DNA of 64,000 nucleotides from Parelaphostrongylus tenuis (lineage: Eukaryota > Nematoda > Chromadorea > Rhabditida > Metastrongylidae): contig JAHQIW010005586.1 of assembly GCA_019055375.1 (NCBI GenBank), positions 38,886 through 102,885 of the forward strand, written 5' to 3'. The translations under genes were made by a program, and so were the position numbers. Every line of letters begins with the position of its first letter. Within the stretch, counting starts at the first letter, position 1. The notes beneath the pieces are model-generated. The model had not been told where the DNA came from, made no database searches, and saw only the letters and a program-made list of their open reading frames with translations. This document shows, piece by piece, positions 25,507-41,163 of the stretch.

Positions 25507-25630
25507 GGGCGTCAGTAGTGCAGCGGGTTAGAGCACGGGCTGCGAACCAGAGTGAGATACGGGTTCGAGTCCCGGCTGACGCAAAAGTTTTGTACGTCAC
25601 TCTACATCACTGGGTATAGAAGCTCTAATA
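25507..25630 (+). repeat. tRNA-derived SINE, family S2
   Basis: The head folds almost like a tRNA: GCGTCAG pairs with CTGACGC, D stem GTGC/GCAC, T arm CGGG-TTCGAGT-CCCG. The anticodon stem does not pair properly, and the head continues into AAAAGTTTTGTACGTCACTC, the SINE body shared with copies at 37,858-38,490 and 60,820-61,870. Confidence 0.75.
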
Positions 25631-25915
25631 AAGCTCTCGGCGTTGATCAATTCCTGAGGGATGCGCCATGTATTCGGCTTCAATTTTCAACTAATTTGAG
25701 GTGACTGAATGCATATCTGGCCTTTACAATGACTCGTGGTGGCCTCTCGCTGAACCGAGTCAGTGCTGCTTATCCTCCCAGACAAGTCTTAGACCTGTCT
25801 GGTACCAATTTACCGACCCCGGAGGGATGGGTGGCTTGGTGAGCCATGAGGGCGAGATCGAACCATTGACCTCGTGTGCGACGCAGGCAACTCTAACCAT
25901 TGCGCCATATGCGCT
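25627..25915 (-). repeat. tRNA-derived SINE, family S1
   Basis: Inverted relative to the copy at 25,179 and separated from it by the S2 SINE; minus-strand head GGCGCAATGGTTAGAGTTG, B box GGTTCGATCTC. Confidence 0.85.
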
Positions 25916-26040
25916 CATTGGGCATACCATTGAAATATTCGACTAAAGTTCTAATTATAGCCTCTGCATAAATACTTTCCCCCTTAAGAACGTGCTGACC
26001 CAGTTCGCCTCCCACACCTCCTTCAGAGCACTGAGAACCT

Positions 26041-26960
26041 GTGAGGAGCCCCCGGCCACCCATCCCCCTTCCCCCCTCGTAACAGCGAGACCCAGGGCAG
26101 AGACGCAGAGCACGTGCTCTGTCCGTCTGCCGCCGCGCAGTCCGCGAACGCAGCTAGTCAGTGTTCGTTCTGTTTTCTGCCCTGGTGGGAGGTCCGCTTT
26201 CCTCCTTCAGTAACTCTCGTTAGTGCTGCAGCAGTACCTCTTTGCTGTTCTTCATGTTCTACTCGTCAGTGCACAGTAGTGTTCTGTAACATCTCCACTA
26301 GGCCTAGTCGTGTATTGGTGCTGCTTTGTGGTGTAAATTGACGACATATTGGTGAGTTGGTCGAACGCGGTCAGTTTCGATGGATTGGAGCACTCTTGTT
26401 GTCGGCCAATTTAACACTCTTCGATGGTCGTTGGACTCACTGAAGGGAATACTGCAAGGATTCCGGTTGTTTTTCTCGACTTGGCCTGGTGCCAGAGCAC
26501 TAAGGGTAGAACTTATGAAGACTGCAAACGGCAGTCAATCGATTTTCGCAAGCTGCGCGCAATTTTTTTATTTAGTAGTGATTTTTTTCCCTTCATTCTG
26601 CGAGAACCTTCAGGTTTCGTGTGCTACTTTGATATTCACGATTTCTTCTAGGTGCTCTTGCACTTTTTGTGTATGTATAACTCTTACGTGCTAAGAATAC
26701 TTCGAGTGTGAAAAGAGACCTTTTTTTTGCTCCTACAGTGCATTTTGACGACCTTCTACGAAACCTAATTGAGCTCCCGATCCACCGAGATTTGTGCTAT
26801 CGAATGAATGTCAATATAACTTAGTGAGAAACCATCAAAAGGCCCGTAACTTCCTATCTCCGCTAGGCCCAATGTATTTGTGCCTTTGATCGAACGCGGT
26901 CAGTTTCGATGGATTGGAGCACTTTTGCTGTCGACCGCTCTCACCACTCTTCGATGTTGT
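26041..26960 (+). mobile_element. LTR-retrotransposon-like 5' region (BEL/Pao type?), partly duplicated
   Basis: A GC-rich block starting TGTGAGGAGCCCCCGG ends near GACGACA and is followed by TATTGGTGAGTTGGTCG, which looks like a primer binding site, and then by a start codon reading MDWSTLVVGQF. A second, internally deleted version of the same junction (GGTCAGTTTCGATGGATTGG, MDWSTF) is at 26,886-26,960. No polymerase is present. Interpreted as a solo or truncated 5' LTR plus leader; the family call is inference. Confidence 0.35.
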
Positions 26961-27149
26961 TGAAGTTACTAGTAATGGCTTAGGTGATCTAATACACTGC
27001 AAGAGTTTTCCTGCTGCTGCCTCACGAACGGCCCTTCTATTCAAAGCTTCCGCAAGATTGATATGTGAGCGATGCCACCTTTTTAGAGCCGTTTTGTCAT
27101 TTGTAACTTCGTGATTTGTAATTATAAGTGCTAGTTTTGTAAGAGAAGC

Positions 27150-27425
27150 CCGTATGGCGCTGTGGTTAGAGATGCTCTGCGTTGCACACGTGGTCGATGA
27201 CTCGATCTCACGCCCATAACTCACCAAGCCTTCCGTCCTTTCGAGGTCGATAAACTGGTACTAGACTTCTCTGGAAAGATATAGCCTGGCTTGATACATT
27301 CTTAAGCAACCCAGAGTCATTGTAAAGGCCAGATGTGCATCCAATCATCTCGAACGAAGTTCAAAAAGAAGACGAATGCACGGCGTCTTGCAGGGATTGA
27401 TCGTTGCCTAGAGCTTTATTCTATA
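27150..27425 (+). repeat. tRNA-derived SINE, family S1
   Basis: Head TGGCGCTGTGGTTAGAGATG; tail CAGGGATTGATCGTTGCC. Confidence 0.8.
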
Positions 27426-27444
27426 TACTTTGATTTGTAGCGTG

Positions 27445-27670
27445 AATGATCAGTGGCCGAGTGGCTAGTGAATCTCGGCGCAGTTCGAAGAGAGGCTGAT
27501 CCTCCCCAACCCAACATCGCCCGGCAATCAGTAACGAACACTCCAGCCTGGTTATCCCCACGATTGCAGGACGATGTGCTCAGCCATATTCTACGACTTT
27601 CATGAAGTGACAAATTGTCAGTCAAGCGAAGAATCGGAGAAGCGAATTGAACGCTGGAAGTTCTGGGATC
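27445..27670 (+). repeat. tRNA-derived SINE, family S3 (Ser/Leu-like head)
   Basis: Starts CAGTGGCCGAGTGGCTAGTG and shares CACGACTTTCATGAAG-like and AAGCGAATTGAACGCTGGAAG-like blocks with 37,116-37,330. The family has no TTCGA box as clear as S1 or S2. Confidence 0.55.
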
Positions 27671-28200
27671 TGCAGTGAGAAAGCGGTAATGCGGATGAAG
27701 AATGAAAGAACTCTTACCTGACGAAACGGCGCTAAAGAAGCGGTCGTCGAAACATCAGTCATAGAGGTTTTGGGGAATGTATATTAAGCTCGCGGAAGCC
27801 TTAAATACGTCAGTCCGTGAGATGTTCTCAATCCCTGCTTTGTTTGTTGATGGCAGCCTGAAAGTTCTTGCAATATTCTATGGTGGAAATGCTTCGACAG
27901 CGTTTAAATAGACTTGAAAGTCTCATATTGAACTGGTTAATTGGAATATCTATTAACAGATGCTGTCAAATAGAAACAATGGATTCAGTCTTAACCTCGT
28001 AGTCTTAACAGGCCTTCTGCCTTAGACGGGACTGAAACGGATAATGAAAGGTATTAGAGGGAAGTTAGAACACCGTTGTCGTCTTTTAACTCAATAAGGG
28101 TTTTTCTCGTCTTTTTTCTGCTTGATATGTTTCGTTCATTCTATTGATTTGATTCTGTCCGTCCATATGAAGGAGAGATTGGAACAGGTGATTTCCGTTC

Positions 28201-28210
28201 AATTTTTCAG
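28201..28210 (+). promoter_or_regulatory. trans-splice acceptor of rpl-11
   Basis: AATTTTTCAG ends 12 bases before the start codon, the usual position for spliced-leader addition. Confidence 0.5.
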
Positions 28211-28222
28211 TCCTTTAGGATC

Positions 28223-29036
<814 letters not shown>

Positions 29037-29319
29037 ATCATCGTTCTTTGTTTCGTTATGACATATGAACTGTTGATCGTTTGTGTTGTTCTTATCCTAG
29101 TTAAAGATGTTTAAATTATTGTTGTTGCTTAATAGATCGTGGAAGTGGAAAGTAGCAAGACGACTTGGTAATCTTTGGTCCTTAATGGTTATCTGCATCA
29201 GCAGAGACACAAAAAACATGAGATCGAGTTTGATTATGACGTTTTTGAAAACTAGTCATTTTTAACAATAAGCACGGACTTTACCAGAGCATAGAAAAGT
29301 TTAGTAGAACTTCAGTCCA

Positions 29320-29505
29320 AGCATCGCGAATGCATATCTAGCCTTTGCAAAGATGGTGGGCCAACAACGTATCACATCAGTGCTGTCATCCTTCCAAACA
29401 AGTCTGAGACCAATTCATTGACACCAGGGAGATGAACGGCTTGGTCAGCTCTGGGTGTGGGATCGAACCATTGACCACGTGTAGCCTCTGGTCACTGCCC
29501 GCACG
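29320..29505 (-). repeat. degraded SINE S1 fragment
   Basis: Contains the S1 blocks ATGCATATCTAGCCTTT, CAAGTCTGAGACCA and GATCGAACCATTGACC. Confidence 0.6.
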
Positions 29506-29639
29506 CGATCATTGCAATTGAGTGCCAAGAGTCAAGCGTAAGATTTATCACATCATGGTCTAGCGGATCGGAGGTTGGGGCGCTTTGTCCATGCAGATGA
29601 ACGATCCTGTCATGATGGAGTTCAGTCTTCGAACTTGAA

Positions 29640-29905
29640 GGATGAAGCTCTCAGCGTTGAACAATCTCTGGGGAATGCGCCATGTACTCGTCTCAAATTT
29701 TTGGCTGCGTTTAGGGTGATTGAAAGCATATTGGCCTTTACAATGACTCGTGATGGCTTACCGCTGTATCGAGTCAGTGCCGCTTATCCTCTGAGAAAAG
29801 TCTGGCACCAACTCCCCGACACCGTAGAGATGGAAGGCCTGGTGAGCCATAAGCGCGCGATCGAACCATCGGCCTTGTGTACGACGGAGAGTACCTTTAC
29901 CCATT
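29640..29905 (-). repeat. tRNA-derived SINE, family S1
   Basis: Minus-strand element with CAATCTCTGGGGAATGCGCC tail and GATCGAACCATCGGCC B-box region. Confidence 0.75.
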
Positions 29906-30114
29906 GAAACAAGGCAATTGGCCAACAAATGGTGAGGTTTCTCCGGAGTAATAAGAGCGATTCTTGCCCAAATTCACTTCCTGTCGAGCTTCCCGCTGGA
30001 AATTTTGAGTTGCTTTTTGGGTTAGGTAATCCGGGAAAAAGGATCCATACTGTATCACTCATAGTTCGACTACAACTACTTGCTTTGTTAAGCTAGAGCC
30101 TCACAAATCTTTTA

Positions 30115-30510
30115 CCGCCTCATCGTGGCTAGGAGGTGTTCTGGGTGTTGGACTGCGAGATACAGCAGGGTTCAAGTCCCCAGCATGGTCACTCAAAGTG
30201 AGAACAAGTCCGGCGTTCCCATCCGGAAAGCCCTAGGAGATAATCGTACCAGGACTGACCACCGTCCTGGTAGCTACTAGTCGTAAGGTGGTGACTCCCC
30301 TCTGGTCCACGAAGGCTGGCGACTCCGCTAATGCGGTGACGCCTGAGGGATCCCACCCCCTCCCTCCTCCTGGGCTTATGTCGGAACTCTAAGGGAACCA
30401 AACAGCTAAATGGGCACATTTCGTGAGCTGGGTTCCGTACAACTTGTGAAGACGCACCGTCCAAGTATCCAAGTAAGTGAGCCATTAGAGCGGAGCGGTA
30501 GATCACCAGC
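30115..30510 (+). repeat. tRNA-derived SINE-like repeat (third type)
   Basis: Begins with a tRNA-like head (CATCGTGGCTAGGAGGTGTT; B box GGGTTCAAGTCCC) followed by about 300 bases of GC-rich body. Single copy in this window, so the family is inferred from the head only. Confidence 0.45.
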
Positions 30511-30569
30511 GGGACTGAGACGTATTTTTTTAAACCAATCTCACCGACGAAAAATTCAATTTCCCTAAG

Positions 30570-30800
30570 CCTGTGAGGCAGTGGCTAGATGACCTGCGAC
30601 ACACTCATGGTTGATGGTTCGATCCCGTGCCTAGGCCGTGATACCTTCCATTGCCCTTTTCTAACCCCTATACATCACGAAGGAGCCCCCTGTCACCTCT
30701 TAAGGCTTGAACATATTGAAGCGACTCCTATCCCGATGGGAGAGGCTATGGAATGACTACAGACCTCTTCGACCAGTAGTTTCGCACCTGAGCACTTGTG
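30570..30800 (+). repeat. tRNA-derived SINE-like repeat (fourth type)
   Basis: Head GTGAGGCAGTGGCTAGATG with B box GGTTCGATCCC; body without coding capacity. Confidence 0.45.
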
Positions 30801-31219
30801 ATGTGGACGAGTTATCTCTAGTCGTACGTGGAGCACCACAGTATTTATCATTGGAGCGCGTTTTCTCTCGATCGCACTGATTTATGAATTACGGGGCGGA
30901 TTCGGAGTAAGCGACGGTTATGATCGAACGGTTCGCTCGCAGTGGCGGCCAGTTGCTCTCTCAGCTTCGATCCTTCGTGTTTCCTTCGACTATCCAAGGT
31001 TAGTCACTTTTCTAGAGCAGATTCTGCCTTGTGATCTCGGAAACCCAAACCCCTAGAAGGGCTATGCTGAGGTTAAAAGCAGACTCTCCGCGTTTTTAAG
31101 GCGTCCTGAATGTTCTGAAAAAAGTCGGCTATCATAAGCTACAGATAGATCTCGGTAATTTCTTAGGAGAAAGGTTTCTTTTCTGTTATCGGGAAGCAAA
31201 TGAAGATGCGACCCCTTTT

Positions 31220-32180
31220 TGCTTGGACAAGACGTTTTCATAGGAGTGCTGGCAATCATTTGAAAGCTTAGATCTCTAGCCACTGCGCCACGTGCTCCTT
31301 TTTTGAGGGAGACCCTTTCATAACTCTGTAACTTACAAAATAAAATTATGTATCACACCCTCCAATCGCTTTCATTTTCTGTCACGCTTGTAACTCGCGA
31401 CAAGCCACGAAAAGCATATGATCATGTGGAGGAGATCTTCGAGTATCAGAGTCATATGCCTGATGAGTATTTTTTAAGCCACGCATGTCAGTGGTCCATT
31501 AAAGAGGGCTGACTTATAGAGCCCGATACACGTGTTTAGATCTTGCGATCTCGTCAGTCGGGCAGTTACCCTTTGTCGTCCAGTGTACAACGCTCTGTGT
31601 TCGGTGATAAATTCACTGGACATAGAGTGTAAAGCGTTCGTCGTCGCTAACTCTTAGTGTGGGGACTGGAGCACCACACAGGATTGGCAAAAGACGAGAA
31701 AGGGTAACTGCCCGACTGACGAGATCGCAAGATCGAAACACGTGTATCGGGCTCTATAAGTCAGCCCCCTTTGATAGACCACTGGCATGCGTGGCTCAAA
31801 AAATAATTGCTAGGCATAGTGAAATTTGAGCTGTGGTCTTAAGAAAACACTCGAAACGAAAGACATCAGAGTCATATGTTTTGCCCGGAGTTTTTTTTTT
31901 CTCAAAACGGGCAAAAATCCTAAATTCAGTAGCAATAATTGCACTCCACATGGTAGTTGCGCCAGTCTATCGATTGGTCACTTATAACTTGAGAAAAGAG
32001 TTCTGTCTTGCGAGAAATATGCGCCTGTAAGACACAAATGCTTTCCTTTTTGCTACAGGGTTATAAAAAGGCTTTTAAAAAAAGGAGCACGGAGCGCTGT
32101 AGCTGGAGATTTAAGCTTGCGAATGATCACTAACACTCTAATGAAAGGTTCTTTTCCAGCGAAGGGGGACGTTTCTTCGT
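31220..32180. repeat. foldback element, family D, carrying a nested MITE
   Basis: Inverted ends: TAGGAGTGCTGGCAATCATT...TCTAGCCACTGCGCCA near 31,240-31,300 and GCTGTAGCTGGAGATTTAAG...TCACTAACACTCTAATG near 32,090-32,150. The internal part matches 62,560-62,990. A family P MITE (31,445-31,866) interrupts it. Confidence 0.6.
31445..31866. repeat. family P MITE nested in family D
   Basis: About 420 bp with long inverted arms (CCACGCATGTCAGTGGTC ... GACCACTGGCATGCGTGG). The host sequence ATCAGAGTCATATG occurs on both sides (31,445 and 31,866 regions), as expected for an insertion that duplicated its target. Confidence 0.7.
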
Positions 32181-32228
32181 TTGTTGTCATTTAACGGAAA
32201 ACAACGCGCAATGAACAATTTACTCTAA

Positions 32229-32237
32229 TTCTCTTAG
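32229..32237 (+). promoter_or_regulatory. trans-splice acceptor of mrpl-55
   Basis: TTCTCTTAG ends two bases before the start codon ATG at 32,239. Confidence 0.45.
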
Positions 32238-32238
32238 T

Positions 32239-34420
32239 ATGTTATTTCGGCAGTACAGAGCGTGGAAATGCGTGGCGTGCTTGTCTGGGAAAATCTGTCG
32301 CCATCAATATCTTCGACATTATCCGGTGACACTGGTTCGACCCGATGGATCTACCATAGAGATACGATACCTCGAGCCGAGATCGGTGAGTTTTTACATC
32401 AGAATTTCAGTTAGCAAAGATTTGTCCCGTTTTCGTGCACACGGGTCCGTGGTGTTTAGACGGCCTACTCTAAGGTCGCGACGCAGCCCCTGAATAAAGA
32501 TGTGATGCTAATTTGGTAAATTTACGTTCCGAAGGGACTGTACAGTCACTAAATGATGAAATTTTAATGACGAGACTTCTGATAGAGTATTTCTCGAGTA
32601 AATAAAAACAACCCCAAACGCTCCTGGTGGCTGTCCGAACCACAGCTAGCTGAAACGGCCGTTGTAGCGAAAGCATCAGTTAACCCTTTCGGGACCGTGG
32701 GCCCACGACCTCTGATCTCTAATTGGCAACACTGGACGGTTTGCTATACATCCTCTGCATCTTGAATCCCAGTACCATTGTTAGACGCAGTACGCTGGGG
32801 GTTAGACATGCAGAGGAGGCGGAACAGATCGACCAGAGTTGCCAGTCGAAGATACGGAGGCCCTGGACCACGATCCCGAAAGGGTTAAACGTAATCTGTT
32901 AGTTTTACTTTTGTGAGTTTTCTTAATTTTAGTCACTTTTTCCTTGCAGGTTTTTGATCTGTGAAGAATTCTCTCAGATATCATGGATATTCTTTCACAT
33001 TTTAGTTGAATAAATGACTTTGAGCTGATATGGTTGATATGCAAGAAACGTTGAGTAATACAGAAGGTTCGAACCATGGAAGGGATCGAACCTGCATCTC
33101 AACCTTTCCATAGCCGCGTACTAACCTATTGCACTATTGGGACTCTGTTCTGCTATCACTCTTTCTGCGATACAAGAGATCGATCTGCCAGCAACCAATG
33201 TTCAACAGCTTACCGTGGTAAGCATATATCGTCGTTGGACCCAAACCAAAGTTTTGATGATTAGCTTGCTGATAGCTCCGACACCGCGTATCGCAAAAAA
33301 AAGCTAGCGCAACTAGAGCCTCAGTGTTGCAGTGGTTAGTACGCGCTCGTGAAAGGTTGAAACGCGAGTTTTGCATCCATCCATGGTTTCGACTTCTGCA
33401 TACCACTCGACATTCTTGAATGTGTAATTATAACATCGTAATACTGCTATCAAAGCGGTAAAATGAAGAGTTTCTCTAGATTTTGTGACTTATTCAAAGG
33501 TCTTTGATAAAACTTTGATATTATTAGATCGCTCCATAAGTTTCGGTATTAGGGCAGTATAGCCGAATTTGTCGACTAGAAGAATTGAAATTGCATGGTT
33601 TTAGTATCGTTCACTTGCTCATTTTCTTGCGAGCATTTTGGCATACAACTTGCTCATACTTGTTTCAAGATGGAGCTGTTTTGGGAACAAGTTCGCTTGC
33701 TAGTCATCCACGAATGACGCGTAGATAAGATGCTGATGAAGCAGCGTGCAGATTAAATGGAGCTGGGGCGATGATGCGGTTGCAGAAAGGACGGCTAGGA
33801 AGCGGTTAGCGAATTCAAAGCTGGTGAGAACAGTCTGGAGGTTGATCGCGCTTCGGCCGTCCATAGGGAGTCTCCATAATCCTTGCGCGCCGTTTCACTA
33901 GCATTTCTCCCACGCGCCATTCGTCATGAGCAGCAAACGAATTTGTTCCCACGAGAGCTCCATCTCAAAGCAGATATAGGCCAGTTGTATACCAAAATGT
34001 TCACAGGAACATGCGCAGTTGAACGATACCGTAAGTCATGCAATTTCAGTCACTTCTGGTCAAGAAGCACAGGAAATTTGGTGTCTATCACCCTAGTGCC
34101 AAACTCAGAGAACGAGTGAATATATGATAACATTGTATGTATATAGGTGGTAGAGCTGCCTGTAGATGTCAATGCACTAAGTGAAGAAGAGAAACGACAA
34201 CGTCTAGCAGCAAGAAAGCCGAAGGCAAAGAAGATCGTTCAGGTTTCTTTGTCTCATTGTTGAATGAGTCGACTTTACCTCTTTCATCTATATTCTTTGA
34301 TCTTCTCTTCCCTTACAGGAGACAATAGATGACAACTTCGATCCCAATGAATACATGAGGATCTGGAGTCCACCACCGGTTCAATCGATGTCGAACGAGG
34401 GCAAGGGAGAATTGAGATAA
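32239..34420 (+). CDS. mrpl-55: mitochondrial ribosomal protein L55 (mL55)
   Basis: Exons 32239-32385, 34147-34242 and 34319-34420 join in phase 0 to 114 codons plus stop. Exon 1 gives a basic N-terminus that can act as mitochondrial presequence and the family block [20 protein letters not shown]. Exons 2-3 give [20 protein letters not shown], then [12 protein letters not shown], matching the 'L-x-x-L-(T/S)-x-E-E-R-x-x-R-L-x-x-R' and terminal 'Y-x-x-F/W' parts of mL55. It is a metazoan-specific component of the large mitochondrial ribosomal subunit. The 1.76-kb first intron is filled with a MITE, SINE fragments and a palindromic repeat. The stop lies 154 bp before dpm-1, on the same strand. 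The C-terminus after the Trp is about 15 residues longer than I would expect. Confidence 0.88.
32680..32888. mobile_element. piggyBac-like MITE with TTAA target duplication
   Basis: TTAA-CCCTTTCGGGA at the left and TCCCGAAAGGG-TTAA at the right are exact inverted ends; inner inverted sequence continues (CCGTGGGCC / GGACCACG). 209 bp including both TTAA. TTAA targets and CCC-start ends are the piggyBac signature. No coding capacity. In mrpl-55 intron 1. Confidence 0.8.
33065..33150 (-). repeat. SINE head fragment (S2-like)
   Basis: GGAAGGGATCGAACCTGCATC with CTATTGCACTATTGGGAC, a minus-strand tRNA-like head, followed by the CTGTTCTGCTATCACTCTTT block shared with 36,995 and 59,080. Confidence 0.5.
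33320..33400 (+). repeat. SINE head fragment (S2-like)
   Basis: GCCTCAGTGTTGCAGTGGTTAGTACGCG begins a tRNA-like head; similar heads at 59,250 and 62,120 (minus). Confidence 0.45.
33585..34065. repeat. palindromic repeat, family C
   Basis: Arms 33,590-33,750 and 33,890-34,060 are inverted copies (CATTTTGGCATACAACTTG / GTTGTATACCAAAATG; ACGAATGACGCGTAG / CACGCGCCATTCGT). Same family as 1,978-2,460. Ends just before mrpl-55 exon 2. Confidence 0.65.
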
Positions 34421-34574
34421 CAGCTATTTTCCTATTGATTTGTTTGGATATATATTAATGAAGATTTCCTCTACTATCGGCTACCGTTTTGTAGTGTCTG
34501 GTCTTCGAACCATGTCATTTTTATAGAATTTATCATACTTGTTTTCTTCTTTTATTAAGATTTCGTCAGAGTAG
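34421..34574 (+). promoter_or_regulatory. intercistronic region of a mrpl-55 / dpm-1 operon
   Basis: Only 154 bp separate the two same-strand genes. It ends in TTTCGTCAG, an acceptor 5 bases before the dpm-1 start codon, preceded by a T-rich tract. Spacing of about 100-150 bp with an acceptor for SL2-type trans-splicing is the norm in nematode operons. Confidence 0.65.
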
Positions 34575-38917
<4,343 letters not shown>

Positions 38918-39110
38918 TTACTTCTTGCTTGGGTTATTATCTTTTCCACAGTACAGAGCTAGTCTTTGTGGTCTTGGCTTTATATCTGTTCTGATTGTTT
39001 TTTTTTCTGTAATCACTTGTGATGGATTGTGTTTCATCTGCCATTCACTTCATCAATTTGTTAATATCGCATTTAGAATTGCATGGAAATATGATTTATG
39101 CCACGTTTCC

Positions 39111-39116
39111 AATAAA
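39111..39116 (+). terminator. poly(A) signal of dpm-1
   Basis: AATAAA about 195 bases after the stop codon, the first canonical signal downstream. Confidence 0.55.
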
Positions 39117-39149
39117 TCTTATTTAATGTGATCTATTCATGGCATATGA

Positions 39150-39420
39150 TTGTCACTTGTATCGTCTGTCGCCCCTTGATCGTCGAGTGACTCGAATAGA
39201 CACACTTCCATTCCATTTTACCTATAGCGTGCAAGAGTAGCCCAGTGAGTCCTACTTGCCATAGGGGTTCGTAGAGCATCCTATCTTCTTCCCAAGCTTC
39301 TCTTGAAGAAATCAGACCATGGCTTTTGTGGTCTTCTAGCGCGGCGTTTGACATGTGGAAGATTTCACTTGTAACGGCTCTTGTCTTTTGATGTCGTTGA
39401 AAAATTGAATGCATCGAGTA
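39150..39420 (-). mobile_element. RTE 3' end fragment
   Basis: Minus-strand reading contains KPWSDFFKRSLGRRQDALR, then RTHWATLARYR and SLDDQGATDD, the C-terminal block of the RTE at 12,855-16,201 (RWSDFFTKAIEERYD, RTHCAAVARDR, SLDDQRDD). One stop and a frame change. Directly after the dpm-1 3' end. Confidence 0.7.
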
Positions 39421-39429
39421 TAGGAGATC

Positions 39430-41130
39430 GTAAATTGGAAATATTGAATCTGAAAAGCGTTTCAACATTGTTTTTGCGCTCCTTGAGGTATTTGGATGTG
39501 CCGAACTTGAACACTGAGTGAGCAATATTGAAGTAGTTTTCTTATATACGAACCAAGTTTCTAGTTCAAAAATTCGAAGCTAAATTGGTAGGTAGGTCAT
39601 TTCTCTTAAGTTTTGAAGCGGAAAAGGTTTCGCAAATAGGCGTCTTCGACCAATGCTTGGAATGCCAAAGTGTCTCTAGCAAAGAATTTGTTATGTGTTT
39701 GATTAGATGAGCATTGAGAGAGACGTCAACCCATTCAGAGATAAGAAATTGGCATTGATTTTCAAGCTTCGTCTGCCGCAGGCCTCCATTTGCGTTTTCT
39801 GAAAACCCAATCTTTGGTTTTTGATAAGTTACTAATCGAGTTGCATGAACCACTTTGAGAACTCCGATGTTTGAAAAGCGTGGAGCATTCATCTATAGAC
39901 GTCATGATCCATATGACTCTCATATGAGTTGTATGTTGCTGAGTTAATTCGCTCATTTGATTTTAGGCAAATATATTTTGGCTTAATAGTGGATCTCATT
40001 ATCTAAGAAAAAACTCGGAATTGACATATTTTGGCCGGATGTACGTATTCACTGACTTCATTACAGTAATCCTACATGCTGGGCTTCCGAAGTTACTGAA
40101 TCCGGCTCCTTTTTCCTTACTGATGTTAACGCTTCTATCACACTAGTTAAGTAGTTAAACAAGTTGGAATGTATCCTTTCGTGATCACCATCATAGCGGT
40201 TCTTCGTCACGATAGCTGAAGTTTTGATGGTTTCGCCGCAGTGCCTTAGATCAGTTGGCAAATATTCTACTCAGTCCATTACACTCATGACCTATGGAGA
40301 GAAAATCTGGAGAGAAAACGGAGTGAGATCTCATTCAGCGGAACGTAGTAGTGTTGTTGTATCTATACTTTATCTTACTAATATCCTATTTATCCTAACA
40401 TCAGTAAATCCTCTCGTTACGGCGACCATTTTCGGCTGCCTGGCTGGCGGTTCGTACGCCTCAAGAGCGGCTAACGCGAGATAATACTAACTTTTAAACG
40501 GTTGAAGAGATGGTAGAAACTTTCTTATATCCACTTATTCTATACCATGAGCATAATTTACTTTACTGGGTCATCGGTCGGGTTTTATTGTGGGTCGCGT
40601 CAAACTTTCCAAGCCGTGCGAATGGTGAGAACACGTATGTCGCGTTATAGCTAAACACCTTAGCGAAAGGGTTGAAGGTGGAGATTCAATCTAGGAAATC
40701 GCATGTGCCTTCAGTGCGATAGAACGACTTTGATAAGTTTCCCATGCTTTCGAATATCTAAATTACTCCAATTGTAAGAATAGGCCTGAACAAAACTTGG
40801 ACAGCCCGTTAGTAGTTTGAAAAAATATTTCGTTCTTATCTACATAAAGTAGCTATGAAATTGATAACAGAGTAAGCATTTTTCCAGAGAAATATACGTG
40901 CTCCGCCTTTGTTTCAGATTGCCATGATACTGCTGTTCTGACAAGTTTTCCACCCTTCTCTTGAGTATCGAAAAAAAATGCTAAGATGATTTCAGATCGC
41001 TGGCCCTCAGGAGTCAGATATTGGCTTGCATCATTTCAATAAACTTACTTGGAGAAACATTACTTTACTCTTAGCGAATTGGTGTTTTCGAGAAATTTTG
41101 ATAATTTTGTATCGTCAAATGCATAGCATA
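39430..41130. other. intergenic, nothing recognised
   Basis: Minus-strand ORFs of 66-108 codons at 39,566-39,892 and 40,061-40,261 show no family motif. May continue the RTE fragment in degraded form. Confidence 0.4.
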
Positions 41131-41141
41131 AAGATTTTCAG
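41131..41141 (+). promoter_or_regulatory. trans-splice acceptor of the saposin-like gene
   Basis: AAGATTTTCAG ends 22 bases before the start codon at 41,164. Confidence 0.45.
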
Positions 41142-41163
41142 CAGTGCGGCTTTTTACAAAACC

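Noticed and set aside
25508..25582. A tRNA-like sequence with perfect acceptor and T stems
   Set aside because: The anticodon stem does not pair and the SINE body follows; treated as a SINE head.
39133..39525. 130-codon minus ORF after dpm-1
   Set aside because: Wrong frame of the RTE 3' fragment; the RTE motifs are in other frames.
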